Below are positions 23,786 to 38,200 of a stretch of DNA of 64,000 nt, piece by piece. The translations under genes were made by a program, and so were the position numbers. Source of the DNA: Centroberyx gerrardi (taxonomy: Eukaryota; Chordata; Actinopteri; Beryciformes; Berycidae); NCBI RefSeq assembly GCF_048128805.1, contig NC_136005.1, positions 20,490,760-20,554,759 of the forward strand, in the 5' to 3' direction. The notes beneath the pieces were generated by a model. The model searched no databases and was not told where the DNA came from. It saw only the letters and a program-made list of their open reading frames with translations. The first letter of the stretch is position 1; each line of letters starts with the position of its first letter.

Positions 23786-23946
23786 CTGTTCGGTTGATTG
23801 ACGTGCTGGCTGCCACAGTGCGGGAGAGCTTATTGGCTGACACCCTGTACCAGGAACCACCAATCCAGCGCATGCCCCTCCCTCTCCAATGCTGGGATGG
23901 CAGGTGTCTGTCCTGGGGAGCCCTCAGACGGCTCTGGAGCAAACTC
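23786..23946 (-). CDS. zc3h3: zc3h3 coding exon 5
   Basis: Residues 620-673, with the conserved WIGGSWYRVSANKLSRT block. Acceptor CCTCCCTCAG and donor ACAG/GTACGC are strong. A GA-rich microsatellite on the plus strand (CT on the transcribed strand) forms the polypyrimidine tract before this exon. Confidence 0.9.
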
Positions 23947-26900
23947 CTGAGGGAGGGAGGGAGGGAGAGAGAGAGAGAGAGAAGGAGAGAGGGAGAGGGA
24001 GAGGGAGTGAGAGAGAGACAGCGAGAGAGAGAGAGAGAGAGAGATACTAAGTGAGGGCCAAATAGATGAAAAACTACTCTAGAACTGATATATATTCACT
24101 TATCATCACTATATATTCACTAAATACAGATAACATTAATGTTAAAGCAGGAAGAATACACTTATGCTTAGTTCACAAACTGTGTTAAAATTGTCGGTCG
24201 TTCCTCTGAATGTGACTGCCACGCTCTGAGTTGGAAGGATATTAGTCTTTAAAATCTGCTCATTTTTTCCTCAGCACCACCCCTCCTTTGCCTGTCCTCT
24301 GTCCAACTCTTCCACTATATCTCCTCTCCTCTCCTCACTTTATGTTTCCCATCTTCCAGACCAGCCCCCCCTCCTCTCCTCTCTCTCTCCCTCCCATGTC
24401 ACAGCACTCTGTTAAATTGCTCCTCTAATGGAAAGGACGGCAGTGTGGAAATGGAGAGAATTGAAAAGAGGAGAGGAGGAAATCAATGAGATAATAGGCA
24501 GGGCAGGGGGCCAGAGCAGGAGGTTGGCCCCAACACTGGAGCGTAGAGACCATGGACACACACATACTGACACACACACACGCACACACACACACACACA
24601 GTGTATCACAACACGCTACTGCTGCGGCACACACAAACATAGGCCTCTACACACATATGCTCACAAAACAACATCCAGAAGTCACTCACTTGGCTACAGC
24701 ATGTGTGCGGGATGGAGCGTGGGTGCTGTAAGTGTGTGTCTACAGTGTGTATGGGATGCTGGGGGGTGGGGGTTGGTGGGGGGGTACAGGGGTTATGGCG
24801 ATAAATTGCGCTGTCCTGTCACTTCTATTTGGGGCGGATTGGGGCTGGTGTGCAGGGCGCCGCTGGAGGTAATTTGCTGCCGTATTTCAGATGGGCTGGA
24901 AATGGGTTTAGAGCGAGAGTTCATGCCTCCCATTATAGAGAAAAGAGAGGGTTACCCCAAACACACACCGCACACCCGCGCGCGCAAAACAACTGACACA
25001 CACACTTACATGCGGCAGTGGAGAGGTTGTGCAGTGCTGAAAACAAGAAAAAAAACAGAGCAAATATCACCCATCAGTGGCTATCACATACACAGTCCTC
25101 CTGACTGCGTGCCATAACTCAACAGCAGAGACAGTCAGTTTCACAGATACAAGATCAGTGGCTGCCCTACATAGGGCAACTGCAGCCAGGGGAGCCGTAA
25201 TGGAGGCTAATGTTGGAGCGCTCACTGCCACCCAGGGAGGCTTAAACAGGGACCAGGCGGCCTGGGGAGCCACAATGGAGGTTAATGGGGATATGACATG
25301 AACAGTTAACACAGACAGCAGTTAACCCTGACACAGGGCCACAGTCAGGGGGGTGACTGAGGGTGTAGCAGTGGGAGAGGCAGGATCTTAGGATCTTAAC
25401 CTGTAGGAATAAGCACAGGTTGGGTATAAGCATGTACATGTCAGTGTTTGGTAGGTGCCTGTGTGAGGTTGTGAGCCTAATTTGTGCATAAATGAAGTTC
25501 AAAGCCTTCTAAGTCGTGTGTGCTTGCGTGCGCGCGTGCACACACTGAAATGATTGTGCTAATGTGAGACACAGAGCTGTGTGAATGAGTTTCACCCACA
25601 GGCGCAACACCATTAGCGAACAACAGTCTCTGTGGGAGCAGATTACCTATGTAACACCATCGAGGTAATCTGCCCACTAATGAGAGAGGAGAGGCAGGAA
25701 GAAGAGGGGAGAAGTAGAGCATCTGAGGATCAAACCATGCACAAATCAGAGAGCAATAACATCATCTAGAGGGGAGATGGGAGAGCAGGTTTCCTCTATC
25801 CCCGCTCTCGCTTTGACCTGTTCCCCATGACGCCCTTGACCTCCAGGGGGATATCTGTTATCAGAGAGCCTCCAGGCCTGTTCACCACACAAATCCTCCA
25901 CTGCTGGACAGCCGGCTTCTTTCAGGGGGGAGCCCTTTCACTGTTGCACGTTGCATAGATACACCTTACCGCCGCCTTCCCCTCTTCCACGAGGCCTGGA
26001 GCACACGTCCACATACACATCATCCCAATCGCCATAGTGATTATTTGGGGGCAGTGCATTTGGGGATCTGAGATTTAGAGTGAGGTAATGCGTATGTGCG
26101 TCTGTGTGTGCAGATGTAGGTGTGTTGTAAAATAAGAGTGAGAGAAAGAGAATGACTAGAGGTTAGAGTAAGAGTAGATAAACTCCACAGAAAAAGGTAA
26201 AAAAGACAGAGGAGGAAAAAGGAAGAGATGGAGGGGGGAAAGGGTACACAGGAACTCCCTTGTGAGTAGTCTGCATGCACACGTACATGTGTCTGTGTCT
26301 GTGTGTGCATTTGTGTGCGCGCGTGAGTGTGTGTGTGTGTGTGTTTGCATGCACGTGCATTCATTGCTCTGACCATGCGATGCACAGATGAAGGAGAGAG
26401 CAATTCAGCACTACTAGTGCTGTTGATGAATGATCCGACTTTTGTTTTGGTGACAGGGAAGAATTTGGAGGGTCGCGCGACTGCTCAGAATAATGCTGCC
26501 CTTGTCTATTTGTCTGCAACCCAAGCATTAGTAAGCTCATATTGGGAAACAGTTACCCTTGAAACAGAGCACAGCAAAAACAGTCATCTGGCTAATTCCA
26601 ACAGTGAGGACTGCTGCTCTGCTTTAGGCAGTGCACTTAAAGCGAACCTAAGCACTGTCATTATGCATCACAATACTATCAAATCCAACTTAAAGGGACC
26701 TGATTGTAATGAACAAAATCTTCTTTTAGGGCAGCAAATAACACAAAGAGTGGGAAAGGCATTTCAGAAGGTAAAAAATAAGGGGTGTGCGTGAGAGGCA
26801 GCAAAAGGGGAGCACAATGTAGGTGACGGTCAGATGACTAATGTGATAAGTAATGAGTAAATGAATAGATTGGTGTATGAAAAGGGATGAATGGGGGAGT

Positions 26901-29900
26901 GAATGCGGGGAAGGAGGAGAGAAGTGAAGAAGAGAGAGCACTGCTTCACTTTATTGCCCAGTCTCTTACATCCTGTACTGATCGATACAGGAGCACTAAA
27001 CGAGATGAGGGCCTGGACCGAATGTGTGTATGTGTGTGTGTGTGTGTGTATGTGTGTGCGTGTGTACACGTGTGTACATGTATACGCTCAAAAATAGTAT
27101 ACTTATTTGGGGTTGGGGTGGACTCCATATAGGGGGCTGTAACATCAACACCAGAAATTTGTGGGGGAAAGAAAGTGGAGGGGAGTGGAAGAGGAGAAAT
27201 TAGGATAATAGATGCACTGACAGTTAACCAGACAAACAGAGTAGTGTGGAGGAGATACATTCGATGCTATGTGCAGAGATGACACAGAAAACAGATGGGT
27301 TGAGTACAAAACATTACAGAGGGAGAGAGAGAGCACAAAGGAGGTACAGCAAGAGGGGAAAGGAAGGGAAGACGGGGATATAGAAAAATAAAGAAGGGGG
27401 GGGGAGAGAAAAAGAGGGAGGGTGCGAGAGAAAGATGAAGGGAGGGCTGGGCTGTAATTTATCCTTGAGCGTGCATGCTTTACGGCTTTCTTAATTCAAC
27501 TCCTGCTACTATTAATGGAGTTAATGTTGAGATTATATCTATTTTCTGGTGGCGGGGGCTGAAATACTGCGGCCGATTTCCCCTCCTCCCCCTCCTCCCC
27601 CACAGCACTCAATCAGCCACGATGCCCATTACCGCTGACACCGGAGAAGCGCGTGGCATGCTGGGTACGGATCACCTCACTTCCTCTGGGCCCGGGAGCA
27701 GGGAAACTTTGGGAACAGCAGGGTGAAAGAGTTTAGCTGGATAGGTTGGTTAGTAAAGGATGAAAATGTGTGACCAGACAACAGAATGCAGTGAATCTAA
27801 AGGCAAAAACTGTTAGGGCATATGTCTTTTTGACACTGTCAACTGTTTTGCAAACAGCTGAAAACTGGTGGCTTGGCCTGTAGGGGTAGAGCAGGACCTT
27901 ATGGGTGACCCTTCATGTTAAAATGGGGTCCCTGGAATAACACCAAACCAGGCAAAAAGACTGATAATGTGCACATATTTATCTTAAATAAAAAATGCTT
28001 CGAACAGCTCTTGGACTCCACAGAAGTTGGTTTCTGCCCTCCTGAAAAACAAACAAACATGGGTTTTGCCCTACAGGCAGCCTAGCCAAAACATCAGAAC
28101 AAAGTAAATACAATATTTTCATTCACTGTATTGTTGGGGTTACAGGAATTTTCTGAGCTCCATATGGGGAACCCTGCTAGAAAAAGTCGGGAACCTCTGG
28201 CCCATCATGCGAGGCCGGGTCTGAGATGCACAAGGTCCTGAGATGCATGGCACTGAGAGACAAATAAATGGGGGAGTTCATCAGTAGCAAGGGGTTTAGG
28301 TATTAGCAGGCAGAGAGATAGGGGATGAGGACAGATGAGGACAGGGATCATTGGGTCCGATGGGCCAGAGATGAAGAGCCGCACTCAGCAGTTAACAGGA
28401 GAGAATATGAGCTCATGCTACAATAGATAGGTTAAAACTGATAAAAGTGGTGGGCTTTTGGAGTCAAACAGATAGATAAGCATGTGAAGGATGGGATGGT
28501 GGGGAGGTGGACGGGTGGAGGGGGGCGGGGGGTGTCCGCTCTCCCGGGGGACCCAACCTGTCCCCCTCCCTCCCCGTCTCCCCTCACTTCTACACACTTG
28601 GTGATATTTCACAAGATGTCGCGGGGCTCAAATTGAAAATCCCTTGATGAATCAATATTTACTGCAGCAGCTAAATGAATAGTAATAAGTCACCAGAGGC
28701 TGAGTCCAGTCACAGTCCAGGCCCTTCTGTCTCACCAAATCTGAATTACACAAATGAACCCTACACACACACACACAAATGCACATATAGACTCACAAAT
28801 GCAGTTATGCACAAAAAATTATTAAATTATGAAGGGCTGCCCAAATATATACCAAAAACCAAAACACAACTTAAACACACCACAAAATGAAGGAATTGTC
28901 GCTTCTATGGCCCACAATAACCGTTGTCAAACTGCAACTATTTTTGTCTGCATGGATGTGTGTGTGCGTTTGTGTGAATTAATCAGTGTGCCTTACAATG
29001 CTCCAAACACCTGCAAAGACACTGCAGATGCCAGACATTAAACAATACCAAGACAAAACACACCTGCATATGCAGCCATATGCTACCCTTAACCCTGTGT
29101 AGTTTGGTACCATGGGTTCATTGTTTGTGTGTGTGTGTCTCACGTGTGTGTGCAATCCGGTCAATGGTAAGGATACTGTTAATTCTCTACACATTAACAA
29201 ATCTTCAAAACCAATCACAACAATCTGTTAAGCGTTTTCATAACCAATGGCTACATACATAACCACTGGGGGAAAAAAAAAATCGTAATGCTACTTGGTT
29301 AATAATCATCATAATAAAACATCAACTAAGTGTCTTTTTCATGGCGATGAAGCCATGAATAACACATTAACTTAACGTCCGTCACCCAATAATGACCTCA
29401 TCGTAAACATTAATTAACTCTCTACCCTCAGTGATGACCTCACCACCCCCCACCATCTCATATCACACAAAAAAGACCCTCTCTGCTCTGGAGCTAAATA
29501 TTTTTTTACCCTCACTTAACCAAGTAGGGTTATAGCCAAGACCACGTTCCCTTATTCACACACACTTATTTACAGCGAAATCAAGCCTCACTAACAATTT
29601 ATACCTCAAATGAGAACGAGGAGAATGATAGAACGATGACTACTGAGACTGTGAAAGTTAGATAAATGAAGGTAGGAAAAAAAAAGGAGAGATGGGGGTT
29701 GTAATGACATTAAGAAAAAGACCCCCCCACCCCCCACCCCTCCCTCTCCCTGTGTCTGTCCCAGGCGAGATCCCATTCCCGCTGGTGTAAATTAATGTGG
29801 GGAGCACACCGGTGTAAATGTTTTATTCTCTGGGTTATCTACTGTGTAAAAATGAGCACCATAAATTTCCGACCCTTCCAATCGTGCTACACATGGCTGT

Positions 29901-30068
29901 GACATGAAAGACAGGGCGATGCTCTGTACTGAGGGATATTAGCCATTGAGACACATTAAACCGGGACCTGAGTGTATGTGTATTCGTCTTTGTTAATATG
30001 TAGCTTGACAAGAGTGTCGATACGCAATACATGTATGCATGTATTTTGCCGCGGATACTGTGTATTAC
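23947..30068 (-). other. zc3h3 intron 4
   Basis: A 6.1-kb intron with no gene. It holds GA repeats next to exon 5 (23950-24044) and GT/CA repeats (24557-24600, 26322-26345, 27024-27066). Stretches of ordinary complexity, for example 27460-27560 and 29330-29450, might be conserved non-coding DNA. An imperfect 24-base direct repeat (GGGGAGCCRYAATGGAGGYT-like) occurs at 25189-25212 and 25262-25285. Confidence 0.55.
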
Positions 30069-30219
30069 CTGGCGGACTGGATCCTCTTGGCTCTCCAGGA
30101 GAGGGTGGGGCTATACTGGAGCGTGTGTGTGGCGCCGGCACCCTGGCGGGTCACCATCTTGTAGCGCGTCCTGAACACCCTCTGGGAGGCGGGGCTACGG
30201 TGGGAAGGAGAGGTGGAAC
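30069..30219 (-). CDS. zc3h3: zc3h3 coding exon 4
   Basis: Residues 570-619, including RTRYKMV and SWRAKRIQSAR, equivalent to the KTRYRIV and SWRARRL blocks of the mammalian protein. The exon is bounded by acceptor TGTCCGCAG and donor AG/GTAATA. It is separated from exon 3 by a 24-kb intron. Confidence 0.9.
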
Positions 30220-31682
30220 CTGCGGACAGCGAGGTTGAATGACAGATCAGTAAACCGCAACACAGGATATGAAAATCTGACCACTGAAAAACTTCACACA
30301 GAAGGCATGTTAAACATCCAGTCCGTGCATGTGCAAATGCATAGGTACTGTACACATCCACACGTACGCACGCGCACACATACACACACCCACAAGTTTG
30401 TCAGAGAACTCTGGCAGGTGTGCTCTTTAATAAGCTTCACATATAAAAATGAGAGGGAATAACAAAGGCAGAATTTTTATGAGCCTAATAAATCATATCC
30501 TCTGTCTCTTTCCTCCCTGCCTTCATCCCTCCTACCCGGCCTCCCTCCCTCCCTCTTTCTCTCTTTAAGTCTCATTCGTTATATCATTTCACAGATCCAT
30601 CAGGGAAGAGGCGTAAGAGTAGGGATGGGGGGGATAAAAAAAAAAAAAGGACAAAGTGTTTTTATTTATTTATTTTGGTGTGTATCCATCATGTTGCTTT
30701 ATGATGGCCTGGCTTGGCTGACGCACTCGCGCACTTCTTGGGTAAAGGATGGAATTTGCATTGTGGATCGGGAAGTTCCAGTTCACCACCAATTTACCAA
30801 GCTCAAAGATTACATGAGCCAGGAACTTCTGTATGCAGGCCTACACACTGTAGATAGTGCAGGACAATTGTGAACTATTATGGATTCTGTCTACTAAGAC
30901 AGCCTATCCTATACAGTCTTCACAGACATGGATACAGAGCTCTTTAGAATGTTGGTCGTAATTTAAGATTGTGATTTGTTTGTTTTTCTTTGTGACAAAA
31001 TGAATAAATTTGCATGAATTAAGATGCATGACAGAAAGAAATCTTAAAAACACAGCACTGCTATAGTCTGAATAGAGGAAACCAATGCAACATGAATCAG
31101 TAGCACAGTGCGTTCATTTAAGTCAGACATACTCCACACAATAAATAAATCTCCTGCACTCTTCCCTCTTACGCCAACCATCGTTCAGTGTGGTGGTCAG
31201 TGACAACACTCCGTCTTCCTAATGAGTGAAGGAAAAAAAAGAGAGAGGAACGAAGTGTGGGAAAGGGATAAGCAATGAGATTCTACACCTAATGAGGAGC
31301 TCATTTCGTATCACCTCTTTCACAAGTCTATAATTGCCAATTGTCATGATTGTTGCCATTTTAATTAGCATCCAGTAACAAACCATGACGAGAGCCGCAA
31401 TGACAAACAATAAAATGATTCAATTTCCACTTCTCCACATTCCACCTTCTCTCTCCATCCTTCCTTCCTTCATTCCCTCCACTCCTCCCCCCCACCACCA
31501 CCACCCCCCTCTCTTGTCTTCCTCCCTGAGGCACTCGTTTCATTTGTCAGCCAGGATGCAGTCCTGGATCAGCTGGAGAATTCATCTCAGACAAACATTT
31601 ACCAATGAACAAATCACTGCAAGCTGGGGACCTGCCTAAACACCACATGCTTAGGACACACACACACGCACGCACGCACACA

Positions 31683-31722
<40 letters not shown>

Positions 31723-31854
31723 CCTTGCACAAGTACACTCAAGCAGATGCACACACGCTGTTAGGTGTATGGATGTTCTATGGGTGTAATGGTGTGTGTG
31801 GTGGGTTATGAAAGAGAGACCTGGGGAAAAAGAGAGATAAAGAAAGAGAGATAA

Positions 31855-31861
31855 AGAGAGA

Positions 31862-31901
<40 letters not shown>
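31855..31901 (+). repeat. (GA)n microsatellite
   Basis: Nearly pure GA run preceded by GATAAAGA-type imperfect repeats. Confidence 0.85.
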
Positions 31902-31904
<3 letters not shown>

Positions 31905-32238
31905 GGGGGTTGCACAGGATTAGTTGCCTGGCTTATAGTCACTTTTTCTCCCACAAGCCATCTGTATTGCAGTCAGAGCTATTTGGGCGTCCTGGCAGAT
32001 GACAAATAGGGCTTGTCAAAGGCGCTGCCATGGCTCACACCCCGCAACCTCTTACACCCCTCCCCCTCTAGCATCCATAACCTGAACCTCAATCTCTCTC
32101 TAAACCCTTGTTCCAAATATCACGACACCCGCCATGTCCCAAACACTGTCACAAAGCTGTTCCACCTTAGCTGCTGTTTAATGACATCTATAGTGAGCTG
32201 TTGGTGTGTATCCGTATGTGTCCGTATGTGTATGTGTA

Positions 32239-32281
<43 letters not shown>

Positions 32282-33881
32282 CAGCAGGGGATGGATGGAC
32301 GGTGTTGCTCTGATTGTAAACCACTGCAGGTTGTGTTGGTTGAGTGGCTCTAGGAGCAATGGGGTCTCAATCTTCCACTACAGGACCATGACCAATGAGC
32401 GTGTGAACACACACACCAACACAAAAACACACACTTACTCACACACATACACCTGGGGTCTCAATCTTCCCTTAATAGACCTCTGACAGTGGCCTGACTT
32501 GCAATGTGGGGGAGCAAGCGAAGTGGCGCCTTGGCCTGTGAAGACACCGTTTGCAGACGCATGCACCGCACACGTCGTCCATCCATCTCTCGCCGACTCT
32601 ATGCTGTGTGAATCCACAGATAATCTACTCTAGTAGCTCTACACTGCACCCATCTCACTGTGCCTCACTCCCTCTGCGAGTAGCCTGCCTTCCAGTCATA
32701 TAGCCACATGAAAACAAAATTTAAACAGTTTTTTTCCCCTTTTATCCTCCCTGTCTGTGCAGAACTAGCAGAACTGATCCTCTCCTATTAGTTCAACTGA
32801 AGAACCCGCTAAAACTCGACAAATTAATCATGTAAGGGCTGCTTTATCAACATCAGGAGGCAGATGTACCGCCATATAAGTGGATCTGGGAGAGCTGAAC
32901 CAGAGTCCCATCCCTAAGATGACTGAGCCTCGTCTAAGTAGCACGGACTAGACTTGAGCAGAGTGGAGAGGAGTTGTGGTAGCTCCCCTCTCTCTATCTC
33001 TCTATCCGCAGCCCTCTGACTGGGGCTAGTGACAGGCCATTCCACAGCACCTCTCTTCTCCCATCCTCTTAGGGATCCCCCCGGCGATCCCCCCTCCGTA
33101 CCTGACGGCTAATTCCAGTGAGCAGCGGTCTCTGTCTGCCCCCTCCCTGGGACGCCTCGATGGATCATAAATCTTATTATTGACAGCGCCTGTTCCCCCT
33201 GCCATCCAATGTTCCCGTCCCCTGGGGCTCATCTTCTGACTCCCACTGCTCCAGAGCTCTTATACAGACAGCGATGCCACACTAACATCAGACTTAACAA
33301 GGGAGTTACCACGATTTAATAACCCACTCTAAGCCAACACGGTTATGCTAATATGATCTGTGAGTGTTTGACAACCAGTGATACTTTCTGACAGACTACC
33401 CAGAGATGGAGACAGAGTCTGCTGCCCCACCCTGCCAAAAGAGAGCCGCATTCCCCGGTCTTAAAAATATTGGGTCCTATAACTCATCGGGGCATACTGC
33501 CATGTGCATGCACATGTGTGTTTAGCCTTGTGCGTGGCAGACCAGGTATGTGCAGTCATATGTTCGGATGGTGGTGTCGTATGAATGCTTGCCTGCTTGG
33601 GGTATGCCTAAAATGTGTGCATCACAAGAGACGCTGCATGTGAGGGAGTTTAAAGTGTGCCGTGTTTTAGAAAAAGTAAGAGGAGGAAGGAGAGTGTCAT
33701 GGCCTCTAGATCACAAAGTCTTCACATGCCTCCATACCGCTCCTCACTGCTAAACCCATCTCCATCCCTGAAGTCTCATAATGCAGCTCTTTTTTTCCAA
33801 GATGATAGACAGGCTCTTTGGGTACATGGCTGCAGGACGTGGAGCCATTCGTGGTCCCTGACCTGCTGTTAGGGTCCAGAC

Positions 33882-33887
33882 TGTGTG

Positions 33888-33943
<56 letters not shown>
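33882..33943 (+). repeat. (GT)n microsatellite
   Basis: About 60 bases of GT with a single interruption; one of the longest GT arrays in the window. Confidence 0.9.
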
Positions 33944-33944
<1 letters not shown>

Positions 33945-34101
33945 CATGAAAAAAATGTATTTGCTTGATATACGTATGTGCAACTGGTGTATCTATACTA
34001 TGTAAAGTCTCCATAATAAGTACCATGCATCCATGTTTTGTATTCTCAACTTGTATGTCCTTGGGTGCTGTTTATCAGTGTGGACATAGAGATTCATGCA
34101 T

Positions 34102-34103
<2 letters not shown>

Positions 34104-34141
<38 letters not shown>
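34104..34141 (+). repeat. (GT)n microsatellite
   Basis: A second pure GT run about 160 bases after the previous one. Confidence 0.9.
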
Positions 34142-34143
<2 letters not shown>

Positions 34144-34834
34144 GCACACACATATTCTTGTGACCTTGATACATTCCTAAGGACTAAAAACAGCACCACC
34201 TTCAGAGAATTGGGGACTGGGTATGATGATGGACAGCTTAACATTAGTCCATGGCTCTCCGTTTGATTGAGACGCAGTACAGAACTGAACACCTGGCTGC
34301 AAGTTAGGTGCAGGACAAGAAACATTAGTATATTTAAGAAAGCGTTCGTACATGATAAACCTGCTACAGTCTTTTAAGAGGGGAATACTCTGGGGGTCCT
34401 TTAGTGCGTGTGGTTCAAGAGGTGGGTTGACACAAACTGACAGGCTGATGGTGGGGTGGGCCTCTATACTGACACTGTGGGCCTATCCGGTGGTGATGTC
34501 ACTGGAGAGAGGCATGTTCAGGGAAGGGTATGTTTTGGGAGGGAGGTGAGGTGGGGTGGGTGTTGGTGGTGACGGCAGGGAGAGGGGGGTTAAGCTACTG
34601 GCTACTGGCCTCGTCCATCATCGCAGTGGAGCCATCAGCTGTAACATATACCAACTGACCCAGGGCCCTCATGCTGACCAGAGGAGGGGGGGATTCTTCC
34701 ACTCAGCCTCACACACACACACACACGCCAATGAGCACATAAACAAACACAAATGCATGCTTTCCTGGTAGGTTGCGCAACATGGTACTATATAGTGTTT
34801 ATGGTGATGACTACGATGATGACGATGATGATAA

Positions 34835-35265
34835 TCAAAAAAAAAAAAAAAAATTCACAAAGAGCTACAACATATAAAAGCAAACATTATACACATAAAA
34901 TAATAAAATAATTCAAACAAGTAAAAACAACAAGACAACACAAGACAGAAAGATAAGAATGCAGGGGGAAAACAATAAAACAATATAGCCATAGGAAATA
35001 ATAGGATAAGTCTATGAGTCTATAAAAATAAGTTTTAAGAAGTGAGTTAAAAATATATATATACTGCTTATATACTGATTTGCCTAGCCTAAGCTTCTCA
35101 GGCGGGTGTTCCAAAGCCTAGGTTACATTATGGCAAAAGACTTCAGCATAGACTTAAGGTCAGAGGAGACCGGAACTGCACACTGGCTTATAGGGGGGTA
35201 AAAAGGTCTCCAATATAGCTTGGGGCCAGACCAATCCGTGCTTTAACAGTGATCATATCAGCCTA
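34835..35265. repeat. Dispersed repeat, same family as 23284-23570
   Basis: Starts after a poly-A run with CACAAAGAGCTACAACATAT. It continues AT-rich, carries AAGTTTTAAGAAGTGAGTTA, and then a segment with GGCGGGTGTTCCAAAGCCTA and CCAGACCAATCCGTGCTTTA. It looks like a longer copy of a widespread fish repeat; no coding capacity is seen. Confidence 0.5.
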
Positions 35266-38200
35266 TTTCCATCACCATTTCATCTGAAATTAGCATACCT
35301 GCATCAGCATGAAGCCTCTGTCATTACATTAAGGGTCTTTATTTTCGATACAATCTTAATCTGCAGAAAGAACTGAAAATCTCCATGCCGTAAGGGCACA
35401 ATGCATGGCTTAGTATGTTCTGCTCTTTCCTAATGTTTATTCAAGGCGACTTGACAACATCCTCGATGAATAATTGAATGATAATAGTCGTGCATGTGCT
35501 TTTCAGAGTAGCCATGGGCCCCTGTAGCCATAAAGAACATCAAAAACGTGAATAAGACATGATGAAAAAACACATTTCCTGTGACCTAAACCTTGACCCT
35601 GACCCTGACAAAATCTCTAGCGATGATTGGGACTCCTTCAGGTTCATATGCGTCTCACGCCGTGCATGTCACACACAGGGTTGCCTCTGGTCAAAGGGAT
35701 GACTATGGCTGTCGATCAGCAGATCCCATTAGCTGCATCAAGAGGAAGAGCCTGGGGCTTTGTCCACTTAAGGATCGGTCATTATTTGTGTACTTTTGTG
35801 TGTGTGTCTGTGAGCAAGAAAAAGAGAGACAGCGCATGTGTGTGTGTGCTGCTGAGAGAGAGTGAAAGGGTGGAGGGGAGCATGTGTCATAAAACCTTTT
35901 CCAAGTGTGAGTGGGGCACTTGAAGGTTAAGTGAGTGGATCCCTAAAGGGCAACAGAAGATTCCACATGGGATGTGAACCCCTGCCCCAACTGATACATG
36001 TCAAGACCCCCAACCAACTAAGCAGTCCCAGGGGACAGCAAAAAGGGGACTGTGCGTGAGTGTGTGTCACTAAGTGAGCGAGCAATAGAAAAGAAAGAGG
36101 GGAAAAATAGAGCAGGTGTACAAGTGTCAACCTATGTTCGGTAGAGTGTTTATTTCGTCATACTGAGTGACGGGTTAGAGACACATGCGAGATCCCGTGG
36201 CATGTCAATCGCCACACACACACACGCACACAAGGGCCAGGGGGTGGCTCGGGGGTGCAGATTTAAACCAAGAGTTAGGTTCTGGTTGCAGATGCCAGGC
36301 CTGGTACACATCCATCATGCTGGTGATTCTTTTGGGCAAGTGAGTGATTGAGCCCAGCCAGCCGGTCGGACACTAGCCCTGAACTTCTCCGTTTCAGCCG
36401 CTGAGTGAGAGACACGGAGGTGACTTACAACCCCGTCGGGAGACACACAAGCATCATGAATGTGTCAGAGTGTTAAGAGAGAAGGGGGGGCAGAGCAAGG
36501 GGCTGAGGAGAGGAGGATGGGGTGTCAAAAAGAGAACGACGCCGGCAGGAGGATGAGGCCGTTCATAAGGTGTACTTAGGCCTTCTTTACACTCGCAACT
36601 TTAAGCGGGGCACACCTTTCAGGGGATAAAGATTAAGCCCAGATACAGCTGCACTCCTTCAAGGTCGGGGAACAACAACATGGGCAGCAGTTCCCCACTT
36701 GGCTGTTACAGTACTGGGCCTTCAACATCATTTTCCTTTCTCATGTATTCTCCATAATTGTTTGTAGTGGAGAAGACATGATTTTTGTTTTTTTGTAAAA
36801 CATGGTGAGCTTTGTGTTCATTTTGCAAAGGAGGAACAGGGAGGAAGATGCTAGGTTAGATGTGCTTAGTGGGCAGGGCTATTGATTGACAGTTTGCTGC
36901 ATGTACATGTTTTGCATAAATACATAAATTGCAAGTTGCTGGTGATGAATGATAAGCATTGTTTCTGTTTTTTTTTCATCAAATAGTCCTGGCATTTATC
37001 AAGCCACTTGAAAATATATCATGCTGTTTTTCAATTTCTTCATACTTTCATCACCCCTATATTTATCATTATTTTTTTCTTGTTATTTCCACCCTTCATA
37101 CACTTTCTTATAGGTTAACGGGATGACAGCCTTCTACCCAAGAATAGTGTATAAGTACAGTATAAGAGAGAATAAGGACAAGAAAGTAGCCTCCTTATGT
37201 TACTGTACAGGCTTGTGTGTCCGAGGTACAGTATAGGTTTACAGGTGACCCTTGGCATTGACTGTGATATTTGACCTTTGAGTCTCAATGTAATGCAGAG
37301 GGCCTGCTGGACTAATGAACTGCTGTCTGACCGTTCACTCTGGCCCACAGCCATGGTCAGCTCGGTAACAGGGGGGGGGGCCCAGCTCTTGACGTGGCAC
37401 TACATTTACTGGGGTGAAAGGTGAGGGTTCAGGGTCTAAGGATCAGGAGGGAGAAAGGGGGACGGCGTGATGAGGGACAGTCAAGCCTCTTGTCGGCTCG
37501 GGCGCTAATTTGGTGGGGGCAGAGGGCCAAGGGGGCTGCCGCTCTCTCTTTTCTGAGCCTTTTGAAGACGAGCAGGTGCTCTGAAGAAGCGAGCCTCCAA
37601 ATAAACACTCCTCCCCGCAATCTCACTTCCACCTTTCCCTCCTTCACCCGCTGCTCTCGAGTAATGGGTCACTTTCTGCACTCATCGGGGTCCCTCCATC
37701 CTTTCTTCAGTGTCCCTTGCTCTAATAACTCGCCATGTCCACATGTATCCTTAGGCCTATCTGCCCTTCTCTTATGTTCCATCCTCACCCACACACAGCC
37801 CCCTCATTCCATGGTGGCAGTCTGGGTGCAGCTGCCAGGCTCTAATTGGTCCCTTTGGGCCAGGGAGCGCTGGCAGCAGCCTGCTAAAGTGCTGATCACA
37901 AACAGGAAGAGCGGGCATCTGCTTGGAGCGGACACCGCTGCTGAACCGCTGGCATAGCCCACGCACAGACACATACACAGAGGCATATGTACTAATAAAG
38001 GTCTTTCAAAGTCACAGCAAGACCGTAGGATGACAGCTAAAAGCCTCAATTCAATCACATTAAGACCAGCCTACAGTCATTCACAGCCTACAGTCATTCA
38101 CTCCATTGAGTCACAGCTACGATACAATTCCTGTATTATGTGAGTTACGCTTGTCTTACGCTTTGTCTCTTGATGATATCACAGATTACTAGAAGTGGGA

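Noticed and set aside
26327..26794. Plus-strand 155-codon frame
   Set aside because: Starts in a GT repeat, shows no family resemblance or domain, and lies inside zc3h3 intron 4.
37421..37957. Plus-strand 178-codon frame
   Set aside because: No recognised domain, no splice context, within zc3h3 intron 3; most likely chance.
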